Source: Symbiodinium natans
Lineage: Eukaryota > Sar > Dinophyceae > Suessiales > Symbiodiniaceae
Assembly: GCA_905221605.1 (NCBI GenBank)
Contig: CAJNDS010000269.1
Location: forward strand, 266,001-330,000
Length of the DNA: 64,000 bases
Reading direction: 5' to 3'
How positions within the stretch are numbered: position 1 is the first letter of the stretch; each line of letters opens with the position of its first letter. This document shows positions 23,000-33,800 of the stretch, in pieces. The position numbers were made by a program, and so were the translations under genes. Under the pieces are notes generated by a model, which worked only from the letters and a program-made list of their open reading frames with translations, was not told the DNA's origin and did not search any database.

Positions 23000-23949
23000 G
23001 CTTTGCTCGGTTGAGTTGCGTGGAGACCGCGCTGTCGGTTGGCTCTAACACGGAGCCCAAGAGTCCACGCTTTTCGACGAACTTTTTAAGGAGAGGACAA
23101 GCTCCGGCCTCGAGATGCTGGCAAAGAAACTCCTGATGCGTGAGGAAGTGACATGATGCAGTAATGCACTATAGCGGTTTTTCATTCTTGATTTCGTTCC
23201 AGTCTGTCGCGTGCGTGAACGAACCTCTTGGGCTCCGATCCAGATTCCTTTTAGTTGAGGGGAAAGGTGGTGTGCTGGGCTTGTTGGCCAGCGCGGCAGG
23301 GAGCTGAGCCATGTCATATATGAGGCTTTCCGACATAGGATGTGTTTTCCTGGGAAGGATCATCGTATTTTGTTGAGTGCATTCGGGGCACCCCTGATTT
23401 GTGGGAAATGCCCGCATGATGAGGTCCATGTGCAGGTAAGCGCCCACGTGGAGCAGCGTGCAATGGCACGGTGGGCGCACGTCCTAGATCCACCAGAAAG
23501 CTTCTGTGTCGCTTGGCCAAGCATTGCGCGATCTCGACGTCCTGTGCAACACACCTCCGAGGCGGTGTTTGCTGCGCTCTGTTGGCATCTTTGCTCACAG
23601 GCCGTGGGCTGTCACGTGTGAAGCCACATGTCAGCCAAACATGATGGGCATGCGTGACAAGCTGAGCTTCGCCAGGTGTGCGCTCAGGCACATACTGGCG
23701 ATTGCCAGGACCTCTTTAGCGATGGCGAAGAGGCGCGAGCACTCCCAGTGGCCTTTTCGACTTGCGAGAGGGTTTTTAGTAGTTCGCTTCACTGAATCCT
23801 TCTATGTGCCGATTCCTGCAGCTACTACTGCTCTAATCAGTTGCATCTTGAGCATCGCAATGGCATGCGACCGCAGCTTGGGAGTGAAGCTCGACGTCTG
23901 AATCGACCGAAGGCCTTGTGTTGCAAGGAACACCTACAGATCTGCGAGG
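23000..23949. other. intergenic, no confident gene
   Basis: The region between the receptor and the thioredoxin-fold gene. A frame at 23506-23901 (131 codons) overlaps several others and shows no motif; it may be a 5' exon or chance. Confidence 0.4.
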
Positions 23950-24858
23950 ATGCTCAGGCTGTTGGGGCTATTGCTGACATCCCTGCATGCTTGCACCGGG
24001 GACGTCCACGAACCGATGATCAACCTTGACATGGAGAACTTTCCAGGCAGGCATGCCCGGAGGCTTCACTTGGTCATGTTCTACTCACCCGACTGTGCAC
24101 ACTGCGAGACCGTGCAGCCATACCTCCTTCACATAGCAGAGGCATTGCAGGGCGAGCGCGACATCGTGGTGGGCGCCATCGACTGCACAAACACCAGCAA
24201 CTACGGTGTTTGCCGCCAGCACAACATCACTGGATACCCAAGCATTTTTGCGATCGGATGGAGACACTTGGCCCAATACTCAGGTGGGGCATCGGAGTCT
24301 CTGATCCGATCCTGGTTCGACAAGCTGCGGCGCCGGCGATCAAGTCGGTCGAGTGGTGGGAGTGCAGCATGTCCCCCGGGTCTCTTTGCAAGACACAAAT
24401 CTGTGATTCCTCTCTGTGCAGAGCACTATCCAGATGAGACGGCGAAGCATCCTTGGTTGGTGGTGCTCTACAAGATGCAGCATGAAATTGAGGAGCCAGT
24501 GCTCGCAGTTGCCAAAGATTTGGGAGGTCGCAGGAAGCAGAGGGAACGTCTTCGAAGCTTGGCGCATCGGTACAACCTCGAAGTCAACGAAGCCCACGCA
24601 GCAGCCCAAAACCTGGACACCTCGGAGGCCTTTGCGAAGGTTGGCGTGCTCTGCTGTGACTGCGGACCGGAAGAGCGGGCATTCTGCAAAGACCTTCAGA
24701 GCCGGTGGCGTGCGCGACGATTGCCACTGGCTCTTTGGGTATTCAAGGAGGAGCAGGTGCTCCACAAAGGCATGGTCTCCGCCCCCGACCTCATCCTTTT
24801 CGTTTTATCGCGCCTGGGCCTCGTTGCTTCTAGGCATGGTGGGCGATCAGAGCTTTAA
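23950..24858 (+). CDS. PDI-like thioredoxin-fold secretory protein
   Basis: 302 residues from ATG, one exon. A short hydrophobic N-terminus (MLRLLGLLLTSLHACTG) is a signal peptide. The thioredoxin domain (~20-130) has LVMFYSPDCAHCETV with the redox site C49-A-H-C52, and HNITGYPSIFAI with the cis-proline P97 of the fold. This places it with protein disulfide isomerases acting in the secretory pathway. A basic linker (~126-138) follows, and then a second domain of about 150 residues without a C-x-x-C, perhaps a redox-inactive thioredoxin-like fold. The protein ends in RSEL, near but not matching the K/H-D-E-L retention signal. Same strand and close behind the receptor gene; no shared function is implied. 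Confidence 0.8.
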   Translation: MLRLLGLLLTSLHACTGDVHEPMINLDMENFPGRHARRLHLVMFYSPDCAHCETVQPYLLHIAEALQGERDIVVGAIDCTNTSNYGVCRQHNITGYPSIFAIGWRHLAQYSGGASESLIRSWFDKLRRRRSSRSSGGSAACPPGLFARHKSVIPLCAEHYPDETAKHPWLVVLYKMQHEIEEPVLAVAKDLGGRRKQRERLRSLAHRYNLEVNEAHAAAQNLDTSEAFAKVGVLCCDCGPEERAFCKDLQSRWRARRLPLALWVFKEEQVLHKGMVSAPDLILFVLSRLGLVASRHGGRSEL

Positions 24859-25249
24859 GGCTCCCGCGCAGCTTTGCGCAGAGCGCCAGTGGGCCGTTAT
24901 GGCCATGGTAGTCCCAAGCTGGCACCACAGGATGCTTGGCACTGAAACTGTCAACTGTGGTATGGAGACTCAAAAGGTCGATGTTACGCGTGATCAATGC
25001 GTGGCAATCGCAAAAAACCTGGCATCTGGTAGTGTTTCGGAGCTGTGGCTCCAAAGCAGAAGTCCTTTCAAAGCAGCCTCCTCCAGTCTGAGCCCCTCAA
25101 ACAAACCTTGCACGCACTGCTCGCCGGCTAGCCAAAACAGGTCTAACGCATGAGGAGTGGGGAGAGAAGTTCTCTTCAGACTAGGACTCAGCAGCTTTCA
25201 CCCGCACCTGAGAAGACTTGTGAGCAACAACCGAGAGCGCCCTGCGGCA
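24859..25249. other. intergenic, possible upstream sirtuin sequence
   Basis: The sirtuin frame stays open upstream of the chosen ATG back to a GTG at 25157, so a 5' exon may lie here; otherwise nothing recognised. Confidence 0.4.
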
Positions 25250-26436
25250 ATGGGACCCTCGCTGGCACGTGTCTTGGCGCAGGACTTCCTCCCCCTGAAG
25301 TCCCGTTGCGTCAAGGGCCTCGCCGAGTGGATCCTCAGCTCCCCGTGCCGCCGGAACATCGTGGTCCTCACGGGCGCGGGCGCCAGCACCTCGGCCGGCA
25401 TCCCGGACTTCCGGAGTCCCGGAACCGGACTCTACGACAACCTGCAGAAGTACGACCTCCCGACCCCCCAGTCCATCTTCAGCCTGGACTACTTCCGCAA
25501 GGCCCCGGAGGCCTTCTACGAGCTGGCGAGAGATCTCTGGCCCGGCCTTCAAGGTGAGTTTAGGGAGATTGGTTCTGCTATGTTCTGCTCCTTTTTTTGG
25601 GAGGGTTCTGCAAGGGGGAATAGATAGAAAGAGATTTATATATATATATATACACACATATATTTATATATGTTTGTAGGTGTTTTCTCGCGACCGGTCC
25701 CCGTGAATGAATGGGGAAGGGGCCTCCCATAGAGAGGGTCCCTGTGCCCGGAGAGAACCCTCTTGCCAGGCTACAAGCCCACGCTGACGCATCGCTTCAT
25801 CTCCTTGCTGGACAAGAAGGGCCGCCTGCTGCGGTGCTTCACGCAGAACATCGATGGCCTAGAGCGGTTGGCCGGCCTGCCTTCCGAGCGCCTGGTGGCA
25901 GCCCACGGCCGCTCACCTCAGATTAAGGAAAGCGGCAGCCAAGGTGTGTTCGCAATTGCTTGCGTGACTTTGCGTGAAGCAGAGAGTTCCCCGCGAGCTT
26001 AGGCAGCTTCGACACGGCTACCTGCATTCGGACGGGCCGGCGGGTGCCTGCGGAGGAGCTGCGCCAAGCGGTGCTTGTCGGGAAGGAAGGCCCGCAGGGT
26101 TGGCAGGCACTGCGCGAGAAGTACGGAGGCCTCGTGAAGCCGGACATTGTGTTTTTCGGCGAGGACCTGCCTGCAGCCTTCTTCACACACCGCCGACAGG
26201 ACTTCAGCAAATGCCAGCTGCTGGTTGTTATCGGTACTTCTCTATCTGTGTATCCCTTTGCAAGCTTGCCCCACGAGGCGCCCGGCTCTTGCCTCAAAGT
26301 TCTCATAAATCGGGAAGATGTCTTAGACTTCAGCTTTGATGTCTCCCTACTGGGTGATTGCGATGAACATGTCCAAGAGCTGGTGAGCCACCTGGGCTGG
26401 CAAGAGGAGATGTCGGAGCTGGGTGGAGCTGACTAG
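25250..26436 (+). CDS. sirtuin (SIR2-family NAD-dependent deacylase), three exons
   Basis: Predicted exons are 25250-25553, 25770-25907 and 26003-26436, giving 291 residues in frame. Seen in order: [20 protein letters not shown] (NAD-binding GAGxS and IPDFR), [15 protein letters not shown] (TQNID), VAAHG (catalytic His), [27 protein letters not shown] (GTS) and VLINRE. The arrangement is closest to the SIRT1/2/3-type class I enzymes, which remove acyl groups from lysines with NAD. The zinc module between AHG and KPD is of normal length but retains only one Cys (TATCIRTG) instead of the usual four. Intron 1 (25554-25769) is GT-AG and holds a (TA)n tract. Intron 2 can start at a GC donor (25908) or a GT donor (25944); both keep frame and differ by 12 residues after AHG. 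The ATG at 25250 is preferred, but the frame continues upstream. Confidence 0.85.
25554..25769 (+). other. sirtuin intron 1 with (TA)n tract
   Basis: CAAG|GTGAGT to TTGCCAG|GC, 216 bases, phase 1. It joins WPGLQ to [10 protein letters not shown], as expected from SIRT2-like alignments. It contains a TA/CA dinucleotide tract at about 25638-25672. Confidence 0.8.
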
Positions 26437-27130
26437 TTGGCGAAAGCAGTGGCAAGGCGCCAGTTCGGGGAGATGGTCGGATCACCTGCGATCACGAGGA
26501 GCATCTCGCAGCAGCTCAGGGTTGGTCGCGTACGCGCCGTGAAGGATATGCCCCAGAGGCCCCGATGATAGGCCGACAGGCTCCTTGTCAGGATATCGCC
26601 CACCTTTGCGCGCCCGGCCTTCGCGCGCGTCCAAAAGGCTTTTAATGCCATGATCCTTCAAGATGCAGAATCCGAAGTGCTGCAATCTGGAGTGTGGCTC
26701 AATAGTTAAGCAGCACTCACGACCTCTGAGCCTAAAGCTGGAGTATAACATAATATAGTGCAAGATAAAGCATACGGTAGTACAGTATGTATACAAAAAC
26801 ACACATAAATTTGAATGTATAAGTGCGTGTGATAAACGTATAAGTCCGTAAATATGTAAGAAATGATATGAACATACACATGAATAACAATTGTAAGAAC
26901 AAGAAGTAAATAAAAACAGAGTAGATATACGGATAAAGATAAAAGTAAGTATGAATACCAAAAAGGCAAAAAGTTGTACATATAATACCTATATATATAT
27001 ATATATGTCTATATATATATATATAGATTTCCCTGAGTGCCCCAGCGCCGCAATTCTTCTTTGGTCTCAGCCCCTGAGCTGAGTACAGCTTCACCCCCGC
27101 GGCCCGGCCGCAAGAAGAGCATCCTCGGTA
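26437..27130. repeat. AT-rich low-complexity region
   Basis: From about 26740 to 27030 the sequence is A/T-rich, with loosely repeated ATACA/GTATA words and two (TA)n tracts near 26990-27025. Minus-strand open frames rich in Y, F, I, H and C come from this composition. No gene recognised. Confidence 0.6.
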
Positions 27131-27170
27131 CTTGGAGGTTCAATTTGGGTATTTTTCGGTTTCGGGTTTA

Positions 27171-27225
27171 GGGTGAAGGGTTTCGGGTTTAGGATTCTAG
27201 GGTTAGGGTTTTCCGATTTGGGGTC
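27171..27225. repeat. degenerate TTTAGGG array
   Basis: TTTCGGGTTTAGGGTGAAGGGTT-like units: the first clear telomere-like cluster from the left, marking the start of the repeat-rich half of the window. Confidence 0.7.
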
Positions 27226-27806
27226 GCAGGGGAAACTTACAAGCGCATAGCTGCTTGCGATCGCAAAGTGGGTGTAGATGTCTGTGGTGACATGTGGGTT
27301 TCAATCGCCCAGGATGCACTCCGTCCACCCGGGCTGGCGAGGGCGTTCGCCGCGCAGTGGGCGCTTGCTGCGCCGTGGCCTTGGAGAGATTCCCTCCGGA
27401 GCGCGCCTTTCTCTTGGGCACAATGGGGTTGACCTTGGCAGGTCCCACCCTGGTCCTGGCAGTTCTCGTCGCCCGGCAGGAAAAGGCATGTTGTAGCCCG
27501 GGAGGGTTCGGCTGTTGAAGTTGGGTCATCGAGGTGCTCATATGCGCATTTGCTCCCTGCCAACACCTCTGCGGTGACCTCAGAGAGTTACAGTCCAGTG
27601 ATGTGATGGCTGAGAGCTGGCCTCTTCCAGGGGCTGCTCTCATTGTGTTGCCCAGTTAGCCTGGTCGCCAACTCCAAGCAGCCAAATGCGGCTCTTCAAA
27701 GCGACCGACCTCGCCGGCGAAGCGGTGAATCTGCGTCCCAGCTGCACAGAGCGCATGTCCACGGCTTCTCTCAGCTTTTGTTTTCTAAACCTGTCTGAGT
27801 AGCCCC

Positions 27807-29415
27807 TTGCTAAGCTCTGGAGTCTTGGTAACATCCATCAGCCCCAAACCCTCTTCGAACCCCACCCAGAGCGCCCAGACGCGCACAGGGCCGGCGGGCC
27901 TGGCTGCTGGCCTTGGCGCCCTCGGCCTTGGCGCCCTCAGCCGCGCAGGCGCTGGGTTTGGGGGGTTTGGCGGCCGTGCGCTCCAAGGGCTCATCTGTCC
28001 CCGAGCCCTGGCATCCCGCGTTAAACGCAGCCTCCGCCTGAGCACCAGATGCGGCGTGGCAAAGAAGAGCCCCTGGAGCCCTAAACCCCTGAAGGCGGCC
28101 ATTCCCATGATGGAGGAGTTCTACCAGGTGCGGTGCTGAGGGCCAAAGTTGAGGAAGTTGAGGAAGTTGTCTTAGGAGCGCCTGCGTGCTCAGGGAAACG
28201 GAGCACAGATTTCCCGACCCAAGGAGGAGGTCCAAGTGGCTCAGCTTTGAAGCCCAAGCCCGTGCTTGGTAGATTGCGGGGACTGTGGCACATCTCGTGT
28301 GGCACTCAACCATCTAAGGCTGCCCAGTATGCCGTGCAAGCAGCATGGTACCAACAAAAAGGCTGGGTCCGAAACTGAATCTCGGAGTGCTCTTGCCTGT
28401 GCGCTCACGCAGGCTTGTCTTTGGCAGCCGCGGCCGATGCTGCTCTGACGTCCCTGGGTGGCGTCGAGGCGATGCTGAAGCAGGGCGACTTCGATGGTGT
28501 GAGGCGGACAGCCTTGTGACCCAACCGCCTTTAACACCCAAGACACTATAGGCCTCTTCACTGTCACCTTCTTGCGTCAGGGACCTCCTCGTCTCTCCTT
28601 CGGCCTCTCGGCACTTGATCTACCGGCACTTTGTTTTTTTGGGGTTCGATTTGCTTCCTGGCGTTTCAGGTGGGCTCAATTGGCATCGCTGCTTGGCACA
28701 CATTGGGCGCCTCAATGCAGGTATCCGGAGCTTTGGGTCCCAGAATATCTTGGGGGCCCTTGTGGAAGATGGGGGCTTACGAAAACAAGGGACCCCGAAT
28801 ATAGTCCCCCGAATAGGAGGATTCCCTTATAAAGAAAGGACCCCAACAAGGTACCCCTAATATCGTGAAACCCCCAGATGACTTGGTATGTTTAAAAGGG
28901 AGTGACGACCTTCGGGACCAGGTGCGCTCTCCCTCGAGGGTGGGCGGCACGCCATTTGGCGCGTGGGCCGACCAGTGCTCCCAAAGGAGCGTGCCACCTG
29001 GACTCAGACATCTTCAGCGGGGGCTTTGCGGGAAGTGAAGTGAAATCCTGAAGGGGGTCAGCTTGAAGGGAAGTCCTACAACCGTAAGCCCTTTCTAAGC
29101 CCTGAGCTCTCTGTTTGGTGTGAAGAGTTTCGGGAAAGGGCCCAGCCATGCGAGGTGTGACTCCTCTGTGATCATTGCGCGGGGAACCCTGCAGCAACTG
29201 GAGGAGTACCTGTTGTGCATGGTACTGCTGTGCACGGCATGTAGCACGTTAGGGGACACTATAGCGGGCACAGGAGTTGGTTCTAAGTGCCGTCGTAGTT
29301 CCATGTTCCGAGTTCAAAGTCCTGAATGACTCAACCCTCAAGCTGGGAGGAATGGTGCTTCACAAAGCGAGCGATCTACTTCAACTCCGCCGACAAAGCA
29401 CAGGTCGTGGGATTC
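27807..29415 (+). CDS. unrecognised multi-exon gene, exon-like segments only
   Basis: Segments with coding character on the + strand: 27807-28125, an Ala/Gly/Leu-rich stretch followed by LKAAIPMMEEFYQ; 28429-28495, ADAALTSLGGVEAMLKQGDF ending at a GT donor; a piece bounded by TTTCAG|G and GCAG|GT at about 28670-28721; and 29340-29410, where one frame reads WEEWCFTKRAIYFNSADKAQ. The low-complexity Ala/Gly/Arg N-terminal stretch would suit a plastid-targeting leader, but this is a guess. I do not recognise the family, and it is not certain that all segments belong to one gene. The intron after about 28740 contains the element at 28763-28877. Confidence 0.3.
28763..28877. repeat. introner-like inverted-repeat element
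   Basis: GGGGGCTTACGAAAACAAGG at the left and ATCGTGAAACCCCC at the right. The left end is the reverse complement of the right end of the 19017 element (TTTTCGTAAGCCCCC), so the two are the same family in opposite orientation. Confidence 0.65.
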
Positions 29416-30275
29416 ATTTAGGGGCACTTCTTCCGCAAGCGCACCGCGCCGTGGCAGCCGGGGCCGACCCAAGCCAAAGGTCGGGCTGCCATGCAAAGCA
29501 TCGCAAAGCGGCCGTGGGGAGAGAGATGCCGGAACGGAGCAGACCTGCAAACCCGAAGCTTCTCAAAATTCGCACCGCAAAGTGAGATTGGGGCACGGCT
29601 TGCAGTGTCAGCCTGGGCAAGATCTTCGGTGAGCTCCACGGAAGTCTGTTGTTCCCAGGAGGGGCCCCAAGGGCCTTCTTGTTCCAAACGCCTCCCGGCC
29701 AAGGCGAATTCTGAGAACTCCACGAGTGTTGCGCAGATGCCTGCAACGCCTGGGCAGGTGGAGTCTCGGAAGGAGACCGGGGCCGCTCTTCGGAAGATCA
29801 CGGCACCAACCTCAGCCACGGGTGCTTTTTGCCCTAAAGCCTCGGTGCTCATTCGTCAGAGGTGGGGATTAGATGGAGGCTTTTGTTTCCTAAGCCCAGC
29901 TTCCTGCGATGGACCCCCAGGTACCATCCCAAAGCCTTGTACAATGCACCCTTTCTAGGCCACGGTAGATTGGAGTTGGGGTATCAGGTAACTGGGCTCC
30001 GAAACCCAAAGCCCCGAAAGTCACGACATTTTGTCAGGAGAACCTGGAGGAGCCCCTGGACTTCCTGGAGCAGGCTGGAGAGATAGAGTCAGCTTGAGGG
30101 TCCATGAGGGGAAGCCTTCTGTGAGCCGGAAGCCCTGAGCCACCCTCAACGGCCCTGAGCCCGAAGCCCTTGTCCGCGCAAACTCGGGTGCCAGGCGCGG
30201 GCGGCTATCGAGGAGGCGGCATCTGCTCCTGAAGCATCCGAGATGTGACCGGCGCGTTGAGGTATTTGCCTCTTG

Positions 30276-30333
30276 TAGGGTTTAGGGTTTAGGGTTTAGG
30301 GTTTAGGATTTAGGGTTTAGGGTTTAGGGTTAG
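30276..30333. repeat. TTTAGGG array
   Basis: About eight units with one variant (ATTTAGG). It lies upstream of the P0 gene. Confidence 0.9.
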
Positions 30334-30890
30334 AATCATGGCACGCGAGTCTGGTGCACAGGTGCGAAGCGATGCCAAGAAGATCTGACACGCGGGGGGG
30401 TATTCGACTTGCAGAAACTTCGGCCAGCTTTGTCTAGCCACTCTTCACTGCTTCTGGGGTGCTTTGCTTCAGTGCGAGCACACAGCTGGCCCAAGATGAA
30501 CGGAAGCTGATGGACCGCGAGTCGAAGCTCGGGAGCCCTTCTCAGTGACTTTCATCGCAGCTTCGAGCCTCCGCGTGTGGGGTTCCCGTCGTCGGAGGCC
30601 GCTGCCCCAGCTTGTAGTGGGAACCGCCCTTGGGGAATTGCAAGCGATGACTGCTGCATGCAGCTGCCTTTCGTAGCTTAGTAGAAACTTCAGAGGACGA
30701 GTCTCATGAGAAGGGAACTGAGATCTTGTGATCGAATGCCCCTGCAACTTGGCTCGCAGCGGTTTTGACTCAACGACAACCTGAAAGACCCACACGCTCC
30801 ACAAGCAGGTCCCCCGAAGCTTTTGCATGTTCGGCAATGCACGCGATGTGTTCATGCCTATCATGTCTTCACTTTTCACACATGGTCAGG

Positions 30891-33800
30891 ATGCCGAACA
30901 AGGAGAAGCTGGCGAAGAAGAGCAAGTATGCTCCCTAGAAAAGCAGCGGTCAACAATCAAGCTGTCCAGAAGCCTGAAGTCCTGCCCCCTTCAGGTACTT
31001 CAACAAGCTCATCGACCTGTGTGTGAACTCTCCCAACGCCCTCCTTGTCGGCACCAAGCCAAGAGTTTGGGGTGTTGGGCGATCAAGACCTACGTCGTAT
31101 CATTCGTACTCTTCGTACCCATTCATCTGCTCGCCTCTGCCCGGTGTTTGATGTGAGGTGTGGACCATGTGGCCTCCAAGCAGATGCAGGACATCCGCAT
31201 GGACCTGCGCGGCCGTGCCATTGTCCTCATGGGTGGCTCGGCGTAACGCACTTCGCTTCGTGAACACGTGTTCTGTGTTCTTGAGCTCCGAAATTCAAGA
31301 TGTCAGACTTGGACCCAGTTGTGCAGGCAAGAACACGATGATCCGCAAGGCCCTCGAGATCGGCCACGAGCAGCACCCAGAGGCCCTAGGGTTTAGGTTT
31401 TAGGGTTTAGGGTTTCGGGTTTAGGGTTTAGGGTTTAGGGGCCAAGGAAGGACAAGGGGGGGATCAGATGGAACATAGGGGACCCTTAATACAGTCCCCA
31501 AATAGTATTGCCAAATAGTAGGTTAGTAGGACTCCCTTGTAGTAAGGACCCCAGATCCGCCCTGTCCTGTGTTCAGGCAGGCCTGGACAAGCTGCGTGCT
31601 GCCATCCAGGGAAATCGGGGTTTCATCTTCGCAACGCCTCTCGCTCTGCATCACCGTGCATTTTTTGTGCGTCGTTCCTCCTACTGTACCCAATATCAGC
31701 ATGGCTCTCGCCATTGCTCACTGTTCATGAGGAACTGCACCTTGGACGACATCCGGGAGTGTCTTGCAAAGCACACGCGCCAGTCAGCCGCCAAGGCGGG
31801 CCAGTTGCTTGGACGCAACAATAGGTCAGAAGCCCCAAACTCCCAAAACCACATCGGGGACCCCCCATTCTGATTTACAAGCCGTTCCTTAAAACTCTGA
31901 TAAGATCTGGCTGATGTGATGCTTAAGGATTGCAAGTCCTAGCGTTTAGCCAAGGACTTCCATCGTTGACTGGTTCATCCCCTCGGGACCCACTGGCATG
32001 GACCCTTCCCAGACGGCCTTCTTCCAGGCACGGGTTTGCGTTGTGAGGCGGCGGCCCAACGTCTCAGGTGGCTTCGTTTCATGTTCTGGATGACTTGGGG
32101 GGACACCAGGATGGGCGATCAGACCTAAAAGGACTCTGTTATAGGGTTCATTGTGGGGATCATCAGGCCCACTAGCCCATGCTGGTAGGCGCTGAACATC
32201 GGTACCAAGATCGTGAAGGGACAGATCGAGCTTGTCTCGGACTTCAAGATCTTGGCCATGGGCGAGAAGGCCAGCTTGGGCCAATTTTGGGTTCCCTGTG
32301 CTTGGCACAGTTCAACGGTTTCCGCCGTGTTGCCGACACGGAAGCACGCTGGGTTGAAGGGATTTGTCAGAGTGATCTGATCAGCATCCGCACCCGGCGC
32401 CCGCATTGCAGGTGTCTGCAAGTGGAGCGGTCCTGCTCGGCAAGCTGGGCATCAGGCCTTTCGAGTACAAGATCGAGGCCGGTGACCTCTTCATTCTTCA
32501 TTCGTTTCGATGGTACACTTCATGGACCCCGTCAACTCTGCTACGCGATACTCTACCCATAGGTCCTTTGATGTCCTTTGCCCACGTCTTCGTAAGTTCA
32601 CCTCAGCTTGTTACATCCCTTTGAGGTGCTGGAGGTCTTCCAGGATGCCGCGGTGTTCAGCGCAGCCGTGCTGGACATGTCCGAGCAGCAGCTCATCGCC
32701 AAGCTCCTTGTTTGCACAGACCGTTGCAGCAGCTTCAGCCGAAGTCTTCCAGTGCCGAGCCCTGACCACGTATAAAATGATCGCAGTGACGCCGCGAACT
32801 CCGGTCTGCTTGGAAGGGTTCTGCCTTCCAATGTCATTTTTTTGTGGTGGCTCAAGCCCGTTTGCCCTTCGACCGCTTCGACCTGCATCCCCAGCGCATC
32901 CTTGCGTCCTGGCCATTGCCATGGCAGCTCGCATGGCGGACGTAAGAAGCAAGAAGTCCAGTTGGTACTTCGCCGCGGCTGCGGTGACGCTGGTGTGGCC
33001 GCGCAAACCGCCTTCCCATCGTCCCTCTCCTTGCCTTCCAAGAGTGCGATCACCATGGACAGCTCGAGCGGCATGCAGATTACTGTGAAGGACGCAAAGA
33101 TCAACAAGAGCCTCACTCTCGACCTTGAGCCCAAAGACACCATCGAGATTGTCTTAAAAAAAATGGCATCAAGCTGGGCATCGAACCTGGTCGGCAGCGC
33201 TTGAGCTTGGCAGGAAAGCCGTTGCGGGATAGCCGCACTCTTTCTGACTACAAGATCCAGAGAGGGTCCACTCTGATCTTGATACCGGTCAGGCAGACTG
33301 AATCGGACAAAGTTAAGATTACTGTGAAGCCATCTTTCAAATACCCCTTCCGTGTCCTAGCAAGTTCCGCCGACACCGTCGCGGATGTCCAGAAGCAGAT
33401 TGCGCTGGAGGCATCGCGCCTCATCTGCAACACTTGGAGTACCTCGGAAAGGCCCATGGAGCCGTCACGCTGAGCATGGTCGAGCGTCTCAAGAGTACAA
33501 AATAGACACGTCTTCTAGATATGTCTTCTGTCCAAGATGAAAAGTTCTTGGCTCCTCCCTCGTTTTGAGTCTTTTTCAACGCTTTGGGGGCAACATTGTG
33601 CACAGCAGTTTTCTCACGATGCTGCGAATCCGGCGCTACAAAAAGCTATCACGCAGGCCCTTCGAGAGTTGCAACAGGATGTTCCCCAAAAGTAGCACAT
33701 GTCGCGCGATGCTCACAGGTTCCTCGCCGGTGTTGCGAACATGGCAGCCTTCAGCCGCGAGGTGCTCTCCTCGCATTGAAAGCCAAGCACCTCTCGGCTG

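Larger units (their letters stand above)
32703..33718 (+). other. RPLP0: P0 intron 10 (host of retrocopy)
   Basis: GC donor GCTCCT after ATCGCCAA, acceptor CACAG|G before TTCCTCGCC. It joins LIAK to [11 protein letters not shown] in phase 2. Much longer than the other P0 introns (most 70-200 bases) because it contains the ubiquitin-like sequence. Confidence 0.75.

Noticed and set aside
23506-23901. 131-codon frame before the PDI-like gene
   Set aside because: No motif; overlapped on the other strand by frames of similar size. Could be an exon but not supported.
26482-27094. Minus-strand Y/F/I-rich frames resembling membrane proteins
   Set aside because: They arise from ATA/TACA low-complexity sequence.
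31051-31157. Reading P0 exons 2 and 3 as one continuous frame
   Set aside because: The intervening sequence does not encode P0 residues, while a GC donor at 31051 and AG|G at 31158 restore [12 protein letters not shown] in phase.
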